Part shown: piece by piece, positions 61,701 to 64,000 of the stretch
Layout of the letters: every line of letters starts with the position of its first letter
How positions within the stretch are numbered: position 1 is the first letter of the stretch
Source of the DNA: Fidelibacterota bacterium
GTDB taxonomy: Bacteria; Fidelibacterota; UBA8477; JABMPR01
DNA length: 64,000 nucleotides
Reading direction: 5' to 3'
NCBI GenBank assembly: GCA_013202495.1
Contig: JABMQQ010000151.1
Location: forward strand, 23,678-87,677
Translations under genes and position numbers: made by a program
Notes under the pieces: model-generated
What the model was told of the DNA's origin: nothing
Database searches by the model: none
The model's input: only the letters and a program-made list of their open reading frames with translations

Positions 61701-64000
61701 TGTTGTAACTTCCACAACAACATCATCTGTAGCGCTAAGTTCACCATCAGAAACTTCCAGAGTTATGGTGTGTGAACCATCCGCGAGACTAATTGATGGG
61801 TTAACTCCTGTTGCAATGACGCTTCCGCCTTCACTCCAGAGATAACTCAGTTGGTTCCCATCGGGATCACTGGAACCAGAACCATCTAAACTAACAAGGC
61901 TGGTGGTGCTGTTCTGATCTGGTCCTGCATTTGCGTCAGGAGCACTGTTAAGCTGGGCAAGTATTTCACAAGAGGTCATTGTCACCTCTATCTTGAAATT
62001 TATACCCAGTAAGCCATGATAATCTTCCAGATTAATTATAATTTCATTCAATCCAGTTGTTAAAGCTGCAGTAGTTGATAAGTCAATTGAGCTATTGCCA
62101 CCACTTACAAAATGTGCAAGCTGAACACCATTTAATGATACAGTAGCTTCATTATCTGCTTTTAGTTCAAATGCCATTGATGGATTTGTCATATCATCAG
62201 GTACCATGAATTGTACTCTAAAATCTGTAAAGCTCGAAGGTCCGTTTTCTATTCCTGCATTATACGTATTGGTGGGTCCGCTGTTCAGCCAGGAGTTGGT
62301 TCCAGGAACATAACCCCAGGGATGCCAGCCGATTAAATATGCAGGACCCCATGTGAGACCACCATCAATGGATGCTTCAGTGTAAGGATGGATTTGACCG
62401 GGAATAACGACATTACTATCGTCAACATTTCCATTGCCACCCAGAATGACTAATGTTTGTTCTGTTCCGTCACAGGTAATAGTGATCATAACTTCATCAC
62501 TGTCAATTCCACCATGTCCATCATCAACTGTCAATGTGAATACGTGAACTCCAGCACCTAGAGTCATTTGGAAGGATTCATCTTGAGAAACTTCTGTGCC
62601 ATTCAGCACCCAGCTATAGGTCAAAATATCTGACGGGTCGGCATCACTGGAGAGGGAGCCGTCCAGGTTTACGGTTTCGCTGGCACCAAGGCTTTCAATG
62701 AGTTGATCCTGCCCTGCATCGGCTACAGGGATCTCATTTGGAGGTGCGGGACACCAAGTAGCACTAGTTACTGTCTGTGAGCCACTGATGGTTACGTTTG
62801 TATTCGTTGGGTTGTAAGAAACATCTGTACTCACATTGTGAAAACTGTTATCTATCACGTCTACTGTCGTGTTTGGATAAACAGTTACACCTGCTCCAGC
62901 TTCAGAAAAACTGCTGTTTTGCACAGTGTGACCAGTTCCAGCTTGGAAATAAATACCTTCATTATATCCACAGGTTTCCAGACCATCCACAGTAACATTG
63001 TTGCTATAAGTAACTGCAACAGCACGACTTCCACCGCCGACAGCAGTCAATCCGTCAACTGTAAAACCGTTTGAGTAGTCAATTTGAAGGGCTGTACCAC
63101 CGCCTGCCAGATCCCAAATATTACTGGTTCCCTGCAGCGTAAAATTGTTAGTGCCACGGAAATAGATTCCATGGACAGAGCCTGTAAAATCATTGCCGGA
63201 AATCTCAGCTGGGACACCATAGTAGGTAATCGCCCAACCTGCGGAACCAGTAATAATATTATCTCTCACAACCCACTGGTTATTGTTCGGTCCACCATGA
63301 ACATAAGTATTCATACCTGTGCCACAATTGCTCATGTCATTGCCAATAATTTGGGTATTTGAGCTTGAGCCTCGCACTTCGATACCTACTGCCATGCCAC
63401 TCAGGGTGTTATTTGCAAAGGTAGAATTACTCACAGCTTGCAGATATAAACCTGTCCGCGTACTCAAATCCACACTGCTTGAGTATAAGGAGGGAATATC
63501 CCAGCCACTAATATCTATATAATGTGAATTATGTAGCTGAACAACACTACCAGTATGACCACCAAAGGTATTCTGGTTGGATCCTGATGCTGCTCCCTGC
63601 CAGGTTAATACCAATGGATTTGCAGCATGATTTCCACTGTCAATAATAAAACCATTTACCGAGTTCTGAAGATCATTACCATCTAAAGTGCCCATGCGAC
63701 CGCGATAAGAGATCGCTGTATTGCCAGACCCACTAACATTATTATTTGTAATCGTCCAATCAGTATTGTTGGAGTAATGATGGGATGAAAAGCCATCATG
63801 ACTGGATCCACTCATGTTATTGTTATGGAGGGTATTGTTTGCGTTACTACCAGACACATAAATTGCGTTGTACAGACCAGAGAGGTCATTCCCTGAAAAG
63901 GTTGAGTTACTTACAGTATTTAACACCAAACCACGTTTGCTGGCCCAGCTACCTGTATAGAGAGAAGAAAAATCCCAACCACATACATCGATAAACTGTG
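58779..64000 (-). CDS. Giant beta-helix/PKD/LamG surface protein with Asp-rich tract and sorting domain (5-prime end outside window)
   Basis: The frame is open to the right edge, so at least 1740 residues are encoded and no start is visible. Order: right-handed beta-helix with NosD-like repeats (about 400 residues, NSTF.GN..SG patterns), PKD domain, an adhesive segment, two PKD domains, LamG (ISLWFNSQSNHIADW), PKD, DUF5011/HYR-like (TPGSYTLTYTATDASSN), cadherin-like domain, an Asp-rich tract, then a second beta-helix of the polymer-forming/bactofilin-like type (YGTIYAQTGEVDLKKE), and a Por-type sorting domain ending RMVYLK. Inferred: a large surface adhesin or polymer-binding protein. The C-terminal helix resembles the ectodomain of the 43-46 kb paralogues. 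Confidence 0.85.
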   Translation of the reverse strand, partial: QFIDVCGWDFSSLYTGSWASKRGLVLNTVSNSTFSGNDLSGLYNAIYVSGSNANNTLHNNNMSGSSHDGFSSHHYSNNTDWTITNNNVSGSGNTAISYRGRMGTLDGNDLQNSVNGFIIDSGNHAANPLVLTWQGAASGSNQNTFGGHTGSVVQLHNSHYIDISGWDIPSLYSSSVDLSTRTGLYLQAVSNSTFANNTLSGMAVGIEVRGSSSNTQIIGNDMSNCGTGMNTYVHGGPNNNQWVVRDNIITGSAGWAITYYGVPAEISGNDFTGSVHGIYFRGTNNFTLQGTSNIWDLAGGGTALQIDYSNGFTVDGLTAVGGGSRAVAVTYSNNVTVDGLETCGYNEGIYFQAGTGHTVQNSSFSEAGAGVTVYPNTTVDVIDNSFHNVSTDVSYNPTNTNVTISGSQTVTSATWCPAPPNEIPVADAGQDQLIESLGASETVNLDGSLSSDADPSDILTYSWVLNGTEVSQDESFQMTLGAGVHVFTLTVDDGHGGIDSDEVMITITCDGTEQTLVILGGNGNVDDSNVVIPGQIHPYTEASIDGGLTWGPAYLIGWHPWGYVPGTNSWLNSGPTNTYNAGIENGPSSFTDFRVQFMVPDDMTNPSMAFELKADNEATVSLNGVQLAHFVSGGNSSIDLSTTAALTTGLNEIIINLEDYHGLLGINFKIEVTMTSCEILAQLNSAPDANAGPDQNSTTSLVSLDGSGSSDPDGNQLSYLWSEGGSVIATGVNPSISLADGSHTITLEVSDGELSATDDVVVEVTTNQAPIANAGADFNEIIATGGMATLAFDGSVSSDPDGDGLTYSWTLNGGEVATTAAFTSTQGAGSYTFTLTVNDGNGLTANDDVTVTVTPLDNIPTDCLVGYWPGDGSAIDASGEGHNGSETAAYVTGVDGEAFQFNGSNAVTVPDADELRLQDYTISLWFNSQSNHIADWMRLVGKGEDLSRNYGMWIYQAGRPLNQTYSQNGAPYAQSFDPNAISFIDENRWYHMVGTYDGTTSKLYINGALTAESISSITQAATADPLTFGNWFSSYHSGFVGAIDDIAIYNCVLEQTEITEMFDDLNPNSPPVAAAGEDQSIACVVVSTDVSLDGSASSDPDGDVLTYSWSLGGTEVSTDASFTANLAVGSYTYTLTVDDGNGETATDEVLVTVVGDTEAPSLTLLGDNPASIQLYTGYTEGGFEAEDVCDDSVTVVISGTIDFDTPGSYTLTYTATDASSNSSVEERVVEVVNTAPEVVNAVNGVELSFGDDVLSASIDLADVFADVDTADVLVYSFSNSDDGVASASLSGSVLTFNAVDLGESTASITATDPWDASADQSFTVLVNVTTDLAGALLFATTEIKIKKEVEVFSGNILVNEAYGEGLGRRGHGRGDDDDDDDEDDDDNDDDNDDDNDDQGDDDGDDDDDHHYELKIDKDVVVAGGYMLKANGIQIKKDANISSDVHANELDSRGDIYGDIYNDVQTPLFTNLPPFKSAPAGSQNITVNKNQELILEPGDYGRIYVKDRGTLTLTGGVYNIEKLEAKKYSHIRFEEATEVRVEEEMKISKKSYVGPAGGSYIDASDIIFYVAGDDHHSAKLEEEVVFYGTIYAQTGEVDLKKEVSFTGSILAEKIEIDKECELVVDSYFSVGASGLAKGGRTAWIEPEMPAEVPEVSELASNYPNPFNPSTAIDFALSNPADISLKIYDIRGAEVAVVANGYHEAGHYSVHFTPENLSSGTYLYVLDAGSFREVKRMVYLK
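59809..59844. repeat. Three perfect copies of a 12-base microsatellite within the Asp-rich tract
   Basis: TCATCATTGTCG occurs three times in tandem at 59809-59844, encoding DDND units, within a wider Asp/Glu/Asn tract at about 59770-59885. Unit length is a multiple of three, so slippage would change length without breaking the frame. Confidence 0.85.

Noticed and set aside
61423-61845. 140-codon plus-strand frame within the giant surface gene
   Set aside because: Antisense shadow of PKD-domain repeats; a low-complexity Ser/Val/Pro composition is expected from such repeats.
1-64000. Defence islands, prophage or integrated elements
   Set aside because: I saw no integrase, transposase, tRNA-flanking repeat, CRISPR or abrupt composition change. 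The only defence-related gene is the orphan Pycsar-type effector.

Overview
The window looks like a chromosomal segment of an uncultured or little-studied bacterium of the FCB superphylum. I would place it near Candidatus Marinimicrobia (SAR406) or Calditrichota, but that is inference. Three secreted proteins end in a Por/type IX-like sorting domain containing NYPNPFNP and closing in a VYLK- or LYLK-type tail. There are also a gingipain-like C25 protein, a DUF5916 outer-membrane protein, type IV pilins and a very large multiheme cytochrome inventory. I count 55 CXXCH motifs plus two CX3CH motifs, nearly all in the first 20.6 kb. I saw no rRNA, tRNA, CRISPR array, phage or insertion sequence.

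Region 1 (1-5.4 kb, minus strand): a molybdopterin oxidoreductase module. In transcription order it has a Cys-rich MerR regulator, an ethylbenzene-dehydrogenase-type heme lipoprotein, a tetraheme and a pentaheme cytochrome, a Tat-exported molybdoenzyme, and an Fe-S subunit cut by the window edge. Region 2 (5.4-20.6 kb): a divergent heptaheme cytochrome, then a minus-strand run of a multi-spanning membrane protein, octaheme cytochrome, four-cluster Fe-S protein, NrfD-like protein, Rieske protein, cytochrome b, nonaheme, tetraheme and dodecaheme cytochromes. This mixes a Rieske/cytochrome b core with an Fe-S/NrfD core and many hemes, and probably links the quinone pool to a periplasmic heme network. 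Just upstream lie a kinase with one CXXCH in its sensor domain and its NtrC-type regulator. A candidate sigma-54 promoter and two palindromes precede the operon. A collagen-like multiheme lipoprotein follows.

Region 3 (21-31 kb): Gfo/Idh/MocA oxidoreductase, DUF5916 outer-membrane protein, a predicted barrel protein, a zinc phospholipase C-like protein, and then the distal part of a signalling operon. Region 4 (28.2-38.2 kb) is that operon: Hpt, REC, a large hybrid kinase, an Hpt-REC-GGDEF-REC diguanylate cyclase, REC, a membrane-anchored HEAT-repeat protein, a processive GT2 glycosyltransferase and an unknown membrane-anchored protein. Its genes overlap or abut, which suggests phosphorelay and c-di-GMP control of polysaccharide synthesis.

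Region 5 (38.3-46.6 kb): a secreted-protein gene interrupted by one in-frame TAA, an M61-like peptidase, an orphan Pycsar-effector-type membrane protein, two type IV prepilins, and three tandem paralogues with a leaderless pilin-like helix and a beta-rich ectodomain. The first pilin and the three paralogues share a conserved leader of about 80 nt. Region 6 (46.6-64 kb): a secreted alpha/beta hydrolase, a CotH-kinase/lamin-tail protein, two single-domain response regulators, a LamG protein, a C25 peptidase-like protein ending in a dockerin, and a giant beta-helix/PKD/LamG protein running off the right edge.
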